Origin: Actinomycetes bacterium
GTDB lineage: Bacteria; Actinomycetota; Acidimicrobiia; Acidimicrobiales; Palsa-688
Length of the DNA stretch: 16,425 bases
Reading direction: 5' to 3'
Assembly: GCA_021811865.1 (NCBI GenBank)
Contig: JAKAQB010000069.1
Span: forward strand, 1-16,425
Of this stretch, positions 1-7,296 are shown piece after piece. The number at the start of each line of letters is the position of its first letter. Position 1 is the stretch's first letter. Below the pieces are notes generated by a model. That model was not told where the DNA came from. It saw only the letters and a list, made by a program, of their open reading frames with translations, and did no database searches. Both the position numbers and the translations under genes were made by a program.

Positions 1-1
1 C

Positions 2-1657
2 CGATCTGAGCTGCACCTGCCCGTCCGGGCCGTCATCGGCCGCGACGGCCGGCTGCTGGCAGAGCCCCCGACCGGGATGCCGGCCCGAGGGGCCGAGGTG
101 TACCGCTCCTGCCTGGCGGGGCGCACCGCCCGCCAGGCACGGCGGGCGATCGCCGAGCTGCTGTCCGCCTCGGGCGAGCTGCTCGGCGAGCCCCGGCAGG
201 TGCAGCACCCGGTCAAGTTCTACGAGAAGGGCGACCGACCGCTCGAGATCGTCACCAGCAGGCAGTGGTTCATCCGCACCCTCGCTCGTCGTGAGGCGCT
301 GCTCGCCCGTGGCCGCGAGCTGCGCTGGCACCCGGCCCACATGGGCGCCCGCTACGCCGACTGGGTGGAGGGCCTCAACAGCGACTGGCTGATCAGCCGC
401 CAGCGGCACTACGGCGTCCCCTTCCCGGTCTGGTACCCGCTGTCGGCGGAAGGCGAGCCGCTCCACGACCAGCCCCTCCTGGCCGCCGAGGACCGCCTGC
501 CGGTCGACCCCAGCACCGACGCCCCCGACGGCTACACCGAGGCGCAACGCGACCAGCCGGGCGGCTTCACCGCCGATCCCGACGTGATGGACACCTGGGC
601 GACGTCGTCGCTCACCCCGCAGATCGCCGGGCGTTGGGAGGAGGACCCCGACCTGTTCGCCCGGGTCTTCCCGATGGACATGCGCCCCCAGGGCCACGAC
701 ATCATCCGGACCTGGCTGTTCGCCACCGTCGTGCGGGCCACCGCCGAGCTCGGCACCCTGCCGTGGACCGACGCCGCCATCTCCGGATGGATCCTCGACC
801 CCGACCGCAAGAAGATGTCCAAGTCCAAGGGCAACGTCGTCACACCCGTCGAGATCCTGGAACGCCACAGCACCGACGCCATCCGGTACTGGGCCTGCGC
901 CGGCCGCCTCGGGATCGACACCGCCATCGACGAGGGCAAGATGAAGGTCGGCCGCAAGCTGGCCATCAAGCTGCTCAACGCGTCGCGCTTCGTGCTCGGC
1001 AGCGTCGCCCCCGACGGGCCCGACGACGGAGCGGCGGTCACCGAGACGGTCGACCGCTCCCTCCTGGCGTCGCTGGCGGCCCTGGTCGACGACGCCACCG
1101 CCGCCTTCGACGGCTACGACCACGCCCGGGCGCTCGAGTGCACCGAGGCGTGGTTCTGGGGCTTCTGCGACGACTACCTGGAGCTGGTGAAGGGTCGGGC
1201 CTACAACCGGGAAGCCATGTCGGGCGAAGGGTCGGCGGCCTCGGCGCGCGCCGCCCTGCGGATCGCGCTGTCGGTGCTCCTGCGACTGTTCGCCCCGGTG
1301 CTGGCGTTCACCACCGAGGAGATCTGGTCGTGGTGGCACCCCCACGGGGGCTCCATCCACCGCTCCACCTGGCCGGAGGCCGTCGCGCTGCCCGCCGGTG
1401 GCGACCCGACCGTGGTGGCGACCGCCGCGTCGGCGCTCGCTTCCATCCGCCGGGCCAAGACGGAGGCGGGGCTCTCGCTGCGGGCCCCGGTCACCCGGCT
1501 GGTGGCCACTGCGCCGGCGGCGCAGCTGGCCGCGCTGCGTTCCGTCGAGGCCGACCTGCGGCAAGCCGGCGTGGTGGCGGGGTTCGTCTGGGTGGAGGAC
1601 GGCGCCAACGAGACCACCTCCTACCGCGTCGAGCTCGCCGGAGCTGCCGAGCAGTAG
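2..1657 (+). CDS. valS: Valyl-tRNA synthetase, 3' part (5' end beyond window)
   Basis: Class I aminoacyl-tRNA synthetase that charges tRNA-Val in the cytoplasm. The frame is open to the window edge at base 2, so the ATG at 77 is internal and the N-terminal HIGH half is missing. Visible are the end of the editing/catalytic region (SRQWF, then WLISRQRHYGVPFPVWY), the DTWATSSLTPQ stretch and RPQGHDIIRTWLF typical of ValRS, and the KMSKS loop as KKMSKSKGN at about 815-841. An anticodon-binding helical domain follows, with EAWFWGFCDDYLELVK and TEEIWSWWH. The protein ends in a short alpha/beta tail rather than a long basic coiled-coil arm like that of E. coli ValRS; from memory this resembles streptomycete ValRS. 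It converges on the DUF151 gene, with 25 nt between the stops. The family is secure. Confidence 0.95.
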   Translation, partial: RSELHLPVRAVIGRDGRLLAEPPTGMPARGAEVYRSCLAGRTARQARRAIAELLSASGELLGEPRQVQHPVKFYEKGDRPLEIVTSRQWFIRTLARREALLARGRELRWHPAHMGARYADWVEGLNSDWLISRQRHYGVPFPVWYPLSAEGEPLHDQPLLAAEDRLPVDPSTDAPDGYTEAQRDQPGGFTADPDVMDTWATSSLTPQIAGRWEEDPDLFARVFPMDMRPQGHDIIRTWLFATVVRATAELGTLPWTDAAISGWILDPDRKKMSKSKGNVVTPVEILERHSTDAIRYWACAGRLGIDTAIDEGKMKVGRKLAIKLLNASRFVLGSVAPDGPDDGAAVTETVDRSLLASLAALVDDATAAFDGYDHARALECTEAWFWGFCDDYLELVKGRAYNREAMSGEGSAASARAALRIALSVLLRLFAPVLAFTTEEIWSWWHPHGGSIHRSTWPEAVALPAGGDPTVVATAASALASIRRAKTEAGLSLRAPVTRLVATAPAAQLAALRSVEADLRQAGVVAGFVWVEDGANETTSYRVELAGAAEQ

Positions 1658-1682
1658 TCGCCTGAGACCCGACCATTCCGAT

Positions 1683-2264
1683 CTACCCGGGTGCCGGGGT
1701 CGATGCCACCTTCCTCCCGCCAGCGGCGTGACGCCGTATGCCACCGCCGGGCGCCGGGGCCGGGCCGGGCGGCGACGGCACCTCGGCAGGGGTGACCGGC
1801 GCGGCCAAGGCGGGGGACTCGCTCGCCGGGATGCCGTCGAGGACGTGGCCGCGGGCCATGAGCAACGCCGCCGGCGCCCGCAGGACGAGCGCGATCGCAT
1901 CGGAGGGGCGGGCCGTCACCGCCAGCGGCTCGCCGCCCCCGGGCAGGCGGACCATCAGCTGCGCGAAGTAGTGCCTGCCGTCTTGGACGTCGGTCAGGAC
2001 GGCCGACTCGATGGCGCCGCCGAGTAGGGCGACCGTGGAGACGAACAGGTCCCAGGTCGACGGACGGGGGGAGATCTCGTTGCGCCAGGCCACCCGGATG
2101 GCCCGCGCCTCGGGTTGGCCGATGAACATCCGGACCCGGCGGTAGGGCTCACCCTGCTCCTCGAGGACGACCAGGCCTGCCTCGACCCCGTTGCCGGCCG
2201 GAACGGCCACCGACACGTCGACCACACTGATGTAGCGGAGGTCTTCGTCCACCGGGGCCGACAC
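1683..2264 (-). CDS. DUF151 bifunctional nuclease (BFN) family protein
   Basis: 193-residue protein of the DUF151/bifunctional nuclease family. Members have been described as having RNase and DNase activity; the role in bacteria is poorly known. The domain fills roughly residues 15-140: VVLEEQGEPYRRVRMFIG, then AWDLF-type helices (STWDLFVSTVALLGG), a paired strand HYFAQLMVRLPGG and the diagnostic ARPSDAIALVLRAPAALLM. The C-terminal 45 or so residues are Pro/Ala/Gly-rich and probably disordered. The frame stays open upstream to 2561, but that extension is Arg-rich and lies inside the comF gene. I therefore start at the GTG at 2264-2262, which shares its G with the comF stop (TAGTG). No Shine-Dalgarno precedes it, so translation is probably coupled to comF. 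Confidence 0.85.
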   Translation of the reverse strand: MSAPVDEDLRYISVVDVSVAVPAGNGVEAGLVVLEEQGEPYRRVRMFIGQPEARAIRVAWRNEISPRPSTWDLFVSTVALLGGAIESAVLTDVQDGRHYFAQLMVRLPGGGEPLAVTARPSDAIALVLRAPAALLMARGHVLDGIPASESPALAAPVTPAEVPSPPGPAPAPGGGIRRHAAGGRKVASTPAPG

Positions 2265-3169
2265 TACCGGGCGCTGGTGCGCGCGGCCGGCGAGCCCACC
2301 CACTGCGCCCGTGCCACCACGAGGCCCGCGACCTCCCGGGCGCCGGCGCAGCGCAAGGCGGTGGCCACCGCCCTCAGCGTGCTGCCCTCGGCGAGGACGT
2401 CGTCGACCACGAGGATGCGCCGGCCGCGCACGCGTTCGGGCTCGGGGACCACGAGGAGGGAGCGCAGCGCAGCAGCCGCACGGACGCGCCCCGGGCGGTC
2501 CCGGCCGCAGAGCGCCGGCGTCTCGGCGCACTTCACGACGAGGTCGCCGTCGATTGGCCACGCCGGTCCCAGCAACGCGCCGGCTTCACGCAGCAGGTCA
2601 CCGACCGGATCCCACCGCCGCCGTGCCCCAGGGCCCACGTACGCGGGGACAGCGGTCAGCACGGCGAAGTCCTCGAACCACCCGGCGTTGCGGTCCAAGA
2701 AGCCCGCCACGAGCCGGCCCAGCACACCCGCCCACCACTGCTGGCGTCCGTACTTGTACCGCAGCAGGGCGCGCCGCAGCCCGCCACGGTAGGGGCCGAT
2801 GTCGAACACGACCGACCAGGCCCGCTCGGCGCGGGTGCACCACACCAGAGGGCACCGCCGCCGCTGCGCCAGCGGATGGCAGCACGCCGAACACCTCCTA
2901 TGGTCGACCGGCGCCGGCAGCGGCGGGCGGCCCGTGACACCGACGCTCGCCTCCATGCAGCTGAGGCAGACCGCCGGCGCGTCGAGGCGGCGGTAGGGGC
3001 AACCACCGCAGCCGGGGAACCCCACCGGCCTCGGATCGAGCGCCAGCAGCCAGCCGTCCCTGAGGCCCAACCTCGACCCTCCTCGTCGGATGCGCCACGA
3101 CAGGTCGGCCCGGCTGGACCGGCGCCGGGCGAGCCGGGATCCATGCTCCCACGACCGTGTGACCGCCAC
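2264..3169 (-). CDS. comF: ComF-family phosphoribosyltransferase-like protein with Cys-rich zinc-ribbon N-terminus
   Basis: 301-residue member of the ComF/GntX group, linked to DNA uptake in naturally competent bacteria but widespread beyond them; the true substrate is unknown. The C-terminus carries the type I PRTase PRPP loop as ILVVDDVLAEGSTL (about residues 252-265), preceded by a CGRDRPGRVRAAAALR stretch that matches the family's R-x-x-N/R region. The N-terminus has two Cys clusters, C54-x2-C57 with C68-x2-C71, and C93-x2-C96 with C106 and C111, so possibly two zinc ribbons where one is usual. The loop reads LAEGST rather than the common TTGAT. The start is the GTG at 3169, 15 nt after the ribokinase stop, without a clear Shine-Dalgarno; a later GTG near residue 49 is possible. 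It is the middle gene of a three-gene unit. Confidence 0.83.
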   Translation of the reverse strand: MAVTRSWEHGSRLARRRSSRADLSWRIRRGGSRLGLRDGWLLALDPRPVGFPGCGGCPYRRLDAPAVCLSCMEASVGVTGRPPLPAPVDHRRCSACCHPLAQRRRCPLVWCTRAERAWSVVFDIGPYRGGLRRALLRYKYGRQQWWAGVLGRLVAGFLDRNAGWFEDFAVLTAVPAYVGPGARRRWDPVGDLLREAGALLGPAWPIDGDLVVKCAETPALCGRDRPGRVRAAAALRSLLVVPEPERVRGRRILVVDDVLAEGSTLRAVATALRCAGAREVAGLVVARAQWVGSPAARTSAR

Positions 3170-3184
3170 GGAGGAGGGGATCGA

Positions 3185-4276
3185 TCAGCCTCGGGATCCT
3201 CTCGGGCGGGTCGGGCCGGCGGGCCCGCCGGCGGGGCCCCCGGACGGTGGCGGTCGGCGCGGACCCGGCGGAGGGGTCCCTGCCGGCGGGGGTCGGGACC
3301 GCGACCCGGCCGGGCCGAGCCGGGTGGCCTCCTTGCCGGCGTCGACGGCCGCCAGCGCCCGCTCGACGCTCCGGCGGTCCGGCAGGCTGGGCACCGCACC
3401 CAGCCGCGTGGTCGCCAGCGCCCCGGCCGCCGCGGCGCGCCTCGTCGCCGCGACCATGGAGTCGCCGGCCGCCAGCGCTGCAGCGAGGGCGCCGACGAAG
3501 GCGTCGCCGGCGGCCGTCGGGTCAACGGCGCGCACGGCGAGGGGCCCGACAGGCGTCGCCGTCCCCCGTCCGACCAGCAGCGCGCCGCGGGAGCCCAGCG
3601 TCACCAGGGCGGCGCCCGCCCCGGCGCCGACGAGGGCCCGGCCGGCGGCACCGGCCGCATCCAACGGCCCGCGGCCGCCCGCCAGCGGCACCAGCGCGGC
3701 CGCCTCCACCTCGTTTGGCACCACCAGGTCGACGAGCTCGAGGACGCCGTCAGGCAACGGCCCCGGCGCCGGTGCTGGGTTCAAGATGGTGAAGGCGCCG
3801 CCGTGGCGGGCCGCCTCGAGGGCGGCGCGCACCACCGGCAGGCGCACCTCGAGCTGGCAGACCACGACAGCGGCGGCAGCGACGACCTGCACCGGGACGT
3901 CGTCCTCGTCCAGGGCCCCGTTGGCACCGGGGACGACCACGATGGTGTTGGCCCCCGCCGCGTCGACGGTCACAAGGGCAGTCCCGCTCGGGCCGGGCAC
4001 CCGGCGGAGCCATTCAACGTCGATGCTCTCATCGGCGAGGACCCCGGCGAGCAATCCCCCGGTGGGATCGTCACCCACCGCTCCCACCATGACGACGTCC
4101 GCGCCCTGACGGGCGGCGGCGACCGCCTGGTTGAGGCCCTTCCCGCCCGCGGCGGTGCTGTACGACCGGCCGGCCACGGTGGCGCCGGGCGGCGGAAGGC
4201 ACTCGACCGTGACCGTGTGGTCGAGGTTGAGGCTTCCCACCACGACGACCCGCCCGCAGCGGGACGGGACCGTCAC
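3185..4276 (-). CDS. rbsK: Ribokinase (PfkB carbohydrate kinase family)
   Basis: PfkB-family sugar kinase, most like ribokinase (D-ribose + ATP to ribose-5-phosphate). It opens with VVVVGSLNLDHTVTV and has the first PfkB signature AAGGKGLNQAVAAARQGAD (about residues 42-60), NPAPAPG at 166, PNEVEA at 187 and the catalytic loop DPTAAGDAFVGAL at 252, with D258 as the expected catalytic base. At 363 residues it is longer than the usual 300-310; the excess is a Pro/Gly/Arg-rich tail after about residue 320 that is not part of the fold. The start is the GTG at 4276, a few residues before the first strand. It is the first gene of the unit with comF and DUF151; ribose phosphate made by it would feed PRPP, the likely ligand class of its neighbour. 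Adenosine kinase or another PfkB sugar kinase is an alternative. Confidence 0.88.
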   Translation of the reverse strand: MTVPSRCGRVVVVGSLNLDHTVTVECLPPPGATVAGRSYSTAAGGKGLNQAVAAARQGADVVMVGAVGDDPTGGLLAGVLADESIDVEWLRRVPGPSGTALVTVDAAGANTIVVVPGANGALDEDDVPVQVVAAAAVVVCQLEVRLPVVRAALEAARHGGAFTILNPAPAPGPLPDGVLELVDLVVPNEVEAAALVPLAGGRGPLDAAGAAGRALVGAGAGAALVTLGSRGALLVGRGTATPVGPLAVRAVDPTAAGDAFVGALAAALAAGDSMVAATRRAAAAGALATTRLGAVPSLPDRRSVERALAAVDAGKEATRLGPAGSRSRPPPAGTPPPGPRRPPPSGGPAGGPAGPTRPRGSRG

Positions 4277-4429
4277 CCGCCCGTGGGCGCGGTCAGCGGG
4301 CGACGCCTCCTCCTGGCCGCCGCGGCAGCTCCCCCGTCCACGCCCAGCGTTCTAGCACGGCGGCCGGTGTCCACGGCCCCCTCCGAAGGGTGCCGGTGCG
4401 CACGCCGGCGTCGTGGTACGAACAGGTGC

Positions 4430-4564
4430 ATGGAGATCGCCCACTTCTTCGAGATCTACAAGGTGCTGGAGCCGGGCAAGGGCACCGAGCCCGGCAGCTG
4501 GGAAGTGCGCGAGGCGGCCGAGGGCCGCGTCGAGCGGGCGCGGCGCCGCCACGACCACCCGTGA
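4430..4564 (+). CDS. 44-residue peptide resembling the C-terminal end of inorganic pyrophosphatase
   Basis: Small ORF of 44 codons starting at ATG 4430. From its second residue it matches the last helical segment of bacterial family I inorganic pyrophosphatase as I remember it (E-I-x-HFF-x-x-YKxLEPGK, then a W and an acidic/Arg helix): here EIAHFFEIYKVLEPGKG, then SWEVREAAEGRVERARRR. Nothing upstream in any + frame resembles the missing catalytic barrel, so this is either a free-standing mini-protein or a strongly eroded remnant. A remnant is less likely, because the frame is intact, begins exactly at the helix and ends with TGA overlapping the ubiB start (GTGA, 4561-4564), which implies coupled translation. 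A weak AGG lies at 4424-4426. It lacks the pyrophosphatase metal-binding Asp residues, so it cannot be an active enzyme. Confidence 0.6.
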   Translation: MEIAHFFEIYKVLEPGKGTEPGSWEVREAAEGRVERARRRHDHP

Positions 4565-6126
4565 AGCGCCGCGGCGCGTGGGCCGCCCGCGTGCTGGCGG
4601 CCGGCGTGCTGGCAGCCGGCGGCGCAGCGTCAGGCGCCGCGTTGCTCGCCATCCGGCGCCGGCACCACCCTTCGAAGGCGCGCCGCCACGCCGTGCGGGC
4701 AACCGACCGCCGTGGTCGCGCCCTCGAGCTCGCACGGATGGGATCGCGGGTCGGGGCCGGCTACGTGGGCAGCTCCGCCCGGCAGCTGTTCGCGTCGGCG
4801 GCCGGTCGCCAAGAGCTGCGCACCGGCCGCCAGCTGCGCACGGCCAGCGAGGTCGTGGAGACCCTGGGGTCGATGAAGGGCGCTTTCATGAAGCTCGGGC
4901 AGATGGCGAGCTACCTCGACGCCGGGCTGGACCCCGAAGTCCGTCGCCAGCTGGCCCAGCTGCAGGCCGACGCTCCGCCGATGTCGGCCGAGCTCGCCGG
5001 GTCGGTCATCGCCTCGGAGCTCGGCGCGCCCCCAGAGGAGCTGTTCGACACCTGGGACCCCGTGCCGCTCGCGGCGGCGTCCATCGGCCAGGTGCACCGC
5101 GCGCTCACACGGGACGGGCGGGCAGTGGCCGTGAAGGTGCAGTACCCGGGCGTCGACGAGGCCATCCGCGCCGACCTCGACAACAGCGCGACGCTCCTCG
5201 CTGTCATACGGCTCGCCTTTCCCGGCCTGGACGCGCCAGCATTGGTGACCGAGCTTCGAGACCGGATCGGCGAGGAGCTCGACTACCGGCTCGAGGCGCG
5301 CAACCAGCAGGTGTTCGCCCGCTACTACGAGGGGCATCCCTACATCCACGTGCCGGCGGTGGTGCCCGAGCTGTCCTCCCGGCGGGTGCTCACGTCGCAG
5401 CTGGTCGTCGGGGCCCGCTACGAGGAGGCGCTCGGATGGTCGCAGCACGAACGCGATCTCGCCGGCGAGACGATCTTCCGCTTCGTGTTCGGCGGCCTCT
5501 ACAGCATGCAGGTCTTCAACGGCGACCCCCATCCAGGCAACTACCTCTTCCATGGGCAGGGACAGGTGACGTTCCTGGACTTCGGCCTCGTGAAGTGGTT
5601 CGACCCCGCCGAGGTGAGCCTGCTGGCCCGCATGGTGCAGACCGCGGTCACGGCGCCTGACGACCATGAGTTCCGCGCCGCCGTAGAGCGGGCGGGCTTC
5701 CTCCACCACGACCCCGCTCTGACCGACCAGCAGATCGCCGGCTACTTCCGCCACTACTACGAGCTCGTGCGGGAGGAGCGGGAGCTGAGCTTCTCCGCCG
5801 ACTACGCCTCCGACACCCTGCGGCACTTCTTCGACGCCGGCGATCCTGTCGTGAAGCGGGCCAACGTGCCCCCACCGTTCGTGGTCCTGCAGCGCATCAA
5901 CCTCGGCCTGTACGCCGTCCTCGCCGGCCTGGGGTCGCGGGGCAACTGGCGCCGCATCGCCGAGGAGGTCTGGCCGTGGGTGGCGGCGCCGCCCTCCACC
6001 GAGATCGGGCGGGCGGAGGCGGAATGGCGCCAGCGGACGGGCCGCCGCCTCGGGGACGCCCCGAACGTCCGGCCGGCGGCCGGCGACCCGCCACCGCCCC
6101 CGGCTCGCCGCCGCCCCTTCGCGTAG
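4561..6126 (+). CDS. ABC1/UbiB/AarF family atypical kinase-like protein
   Basis: 521-residue UbiB/ADCK-type protein-kinase-like ATPase. Family members support ubiquinone or other isoprenoid-lipid metabolism at membranes. All family marks are present: the KxGQ motif as MKLGQMASYLD (K111-Q114), the Ala-rich loop LAAASIGQVHRA in place of a kinase P-loop, VAVKVQYPG with the ATP-binding Lys at 192, EELDYRLEARNQQ, the catalytic loop NGDPHPGNYLF (D322, N327) and DFG at 340-342. An Ala-rich hydrophobic stretch near residues 6-31 could be a membrane anchor; the final 30 residues are Pro/Arg-rich. The frame is open to 4390, but I use the GTG at 4561, which overlaps the stop of the pyrophosphatase-like mini-gene. 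In an actinobacterium the lipid partner would more likely be menaquinone or another polyprenyl lipid. Its TAG stop directly abuts the stop of the convergent CarH-like gene. Confidence 0.9.
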   Translation: MKRRGAWAARVLAAGVLAAGGAASGAALLAIRRRHHPSKARRHAVRATDRRGRALELARMGSRVGAGYVGSSARQLFASAAGRQELRTGRQLRTASEVVETLGSMKGAFMKLGQMASYLDAGLDPEVRRQLAQLQADAPPMSAELAGSVIASELGAPPEELFDTWDPVPLAAASIGQVHRALTRDGRAVAVKVQYPGVDEAIRADLDNSATLLAVIRLAFPGLDAPALVTELRDRIGEELDYRLEARNQQVFARYYEGHPYIHVPAVVPELSSRRVLTSQLVVGARYEEALGWSQHERDLAGETIFRFVFGGLYSMQVFNGDPHPGNYLFHGQGQVTFLDFGLVKWFDPAEVSLLARMVQTAVTAPDDHEFRAAVERAGFLHHDPALTDQQIAGYFRHYYELVREERELSFSADYASDTLRHFFDAGDPVVKRANVPPPFVVLQRINLGLYAVLAGLGSRGNWRRIAEEVWPWVAAPPSTEIGRAEAEWRQRTGRRLGDAPNVRPAAGDPPPPPARRRPFA

Positions 6127-6897
6127 TCACGGGGCCGGGCCCACGCCGGCGACGAGCTGCGCCAGCGTCCCACCCGGCCGGCCGAGGAGGACCCGGCGGC
6201 CGGGTTCGGCCAGGCGCTCGGCCAGTCGGGCGGCCTCGGGGAGGGCAGGAGGCCACGCCACGCTGACCACCACGACGTCCGCAGCTTCCCGCACCACGAG
6301 CTGCCCCACGGCGTCGAGGGGGACGCCGACGCCAAGGTGGTGCACCCGCCAGTGGTGCTCCCGGAGCACCGCTGTCGCCATCAGGCCCGGGAGCCCGTGG
6401 CCCTCCTCCGTGGGGCTGCACACGACGGCCACACCCCTGGGTCGGCCCGGCCGTGCCGGCGCCCAGCGGGCGACGGCCCGCTCGCAGATCGCCGAAGCGC
6501 GGTGCTCGTCGGCGATGCTGAGCTTCCCGCCCGCCCACGCCTCGCCGATGGCGGCCAGGGCCGGCGCAAGGACGTGGTCGCACACGGGGCCCAGGCTGAC
6601 CCCGCCCTCCACGAGGCCGGCGATCAGCTCGCCCAGACTGGTCTCGTCGCCGGAGGCTAGGGCGGCGTGCGCCCGATCGGCGAACGGCGCCCAGGACCGC
6701 ACCCGCCGCTGCGGCGGCGGCGCCGGCGCTGCACGCCACTGCCTGACCTCGGCGATGGCGTCGACGCCGACCTCGTAGCTGCCGTTGACCTTCAGGGCGG
6801 GCAGCCGGCCATGCCTCACCCACCGGTAAGCCGTCTGGTAGTGCACGCCGAGCTCATCGGCCGCCTGGGAGAGGGTGACGCGAGCGCCCGTCGACAT
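6127..6897 (-). CDS. CarH-like B12-dependent (putative light-sensing) transcriptional regulator with excisionase-type HTH
   Basis: 256-residue regulator. Residues 8-43 form an excisionase/MerR-superfamily HTH (TLSQAADELGVHYQTAYRW, then GRLPALKV). Residues about 65-150 are a helical B12-binding cap domain, and 155-245 a Rossmann-type cobalamin-binding domain (RGVAVVCSPTEEGHG, with VVVVSVAWPP later). The cap carries the CarH photoreceptor signature W-x9-EH exactly (W121, E131, H132), and H167 lies 35 residues after H132, matching the spacing of the Thermus CarH residues W131/E141/H142/H177 as I remember them. H167 is thus the expected axial cobalt ligand. The residue after the Trp is Ala, where Thermus CarH has the His that makes the bis-His light adduct. 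Expected behaviour is AdoCbl-bound oligomer on DNA in the dark, released by light. A TTG at 6930 is an alternative start; I prefer the ATG at 6897. Confidence 0.85.
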   Translation of the reverse strand: MSTGARVTLSQAADELGVHYQTAYRWVRHGRLPALKVNGSYEVGVDAIAEVRQWRAAPAPPPQRRVRSWAPFADRAHAALASGDETSLGELIAGLVEGGVSLGPVCDHVLAPALAAIGEAWAGGKLSIADEHRASAICERAVARWAPARPGRPRGVAVVCSPTEEGHGLPGLMATAVLREHHWRVHHLGVGVPLDAVGQLVVREAADVVVVSVAWPPALPEAARLAERLAEPGRRVLLGRPGGTLAQLVAGVGPAP

Positions 6898-6903
6898 GGG
6901 ACC

Positions 6904-6930
6904 ATTGTGGCCGCCAAAGGCAGCTTGCAA
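6904..6930 (-). promoter_or_regulatory. Possible promoter of the CarH-like gene (leaderless)
   Basis: Reading the minus strand, TTGCAA (6930-6925) and CACAAT (6909-6904) are separated by 15 nt, and CACAAT is 6 nt before the ATG at 6897. This would start transcription at or next to the start codon. There is no Shine-Dalgarno before the ATG, which agrees with a leaderless message. The 15-nt spacer is shorter than ideal, so this is tentative. Confidence 0.3.
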
Positions 6931-6960
6931 CCCCCGGCGCCCGCCTGGGCGCTGCGATGG

Positions 6961-7206
6961 TCAAACCCCGAGCAGGCCGCGCACCATGTCGAAGGCCTGG
7001 CCGACCGTCTGGATCTGCTCGGGGTCCACCTCGGGGAACTTGAACGAGAAGGCGTCGTTGAGCGCGAGGGTGATCTCCACCACCGCCAGGCTGTCGGCAT
7101 CGAGGTCCTCCCGCCAGCGGGCGGGCAGGACCACCTCGGAGGGCTCGATGTCGAGCACCTCGGCGACGCAGTCCTGGAACGTGGCCAGTGCTTGTTCGCG
7201 ATCCAT
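6961..7206 (-). CDS. acpP: Acyl carrier protein
   Basis: 81-residue acidic acyl carrier protein. It carries growing acyl chains on a 4'-phosphopantetheine arm attached to S39 in the DADSL motif, preceded by REDL as in ACPs of fatty acid synthesis. The four-helix pattern fits (DREQALATFQDCVAEVLDI, DSLAVVEITLALNDAFSF, VDPEQIQTVGQAFDMV). The motif reads DADSL rather than the common DSLDSVE-type context, and TVGQAFDMV replaces the usual TVGDAVDYI, so a specialised ACP is possible, but its place beside fabI-fabG-fabZ and fabF argues for fatty acid synthesis. The ATG at 7206 has a GAGAGG Shine-Dalgarno 7 nt upstream. It is divergent from fabI and lies 63 nt upstream of the CarH-like gene on the same strand, so read-through into the regulator is plausible. 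Confidence 0.92.
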   Translation of the reverse strand: MDREQALATFQDCVAEVLDIEPSEVVLPARWREDLDADSLAVVEITLALNDAFSFKFPEVDPEQIQTVGQAFDMVRGLLGV

Positions 7207-7243
7207 CCCCGACCTCTCACTCGACGTTGGGTGGGACCCGACG

Positions 7244-7249
7244 ACGCTA
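7244..7249 (-). promoter_or_regulatory. Putative -10 element for the acyl carrier protein gene
   Basis: TAGCGT on the minus strand fits the actinobacterial TANNNT -10 pattern and would give a 5' leader of about 30 nt carrying the GAGAGG ribosome binding site. No convincing -35 is visible. Between this and the fabI -10 lies a C-rich tract with a repeated GACCCC (7250-7273) that could bind a shared regulator. Confidence 0.35.
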
Positions 7250-7282
7250 GCGCCCCCGCCGACCCCGACCCCGGTTGGCGCC

Positions 7283-7288
7283 TATCGT
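7283..7288 (+). promoter_or_regulatory. Putative -10 element of the fabI-fabG-fabZ operon (leaderless)
   Basis: TATCGT followed by exactly 8 nt (GAGCGCCC) and the fabI ATG. This is the same layout as upstream of fabF (TAGCAT, then GGCCGCCC, then ATG). There is no Shine-Dalgarno, consistent with transcription starting at or next to the ATG. No clear -35 is seen. Confidence 0.42.
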
Positions 7289-7296
7289 GAGCGCCC

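Noticed and set aside
2265..2561. N-terminal extension of the DUF151 frame
   Set aside because: Arg-rich and wholly inside comF; the TAGTG overlap gives a natural start.
2876..4564. 562-residue plus-strand open frame
   Set aside because: Arg/Gly/Pro-rich shadow of the ribokinase and comF genes; only its last 44 codons (from 4430) look like protein.
4630..5826. 398-residue minus-strand open frame
   Set aside because: Opposite-strand shadow of the ubiB-like gene, whose kinase-like motifs are complete on the plus strand.
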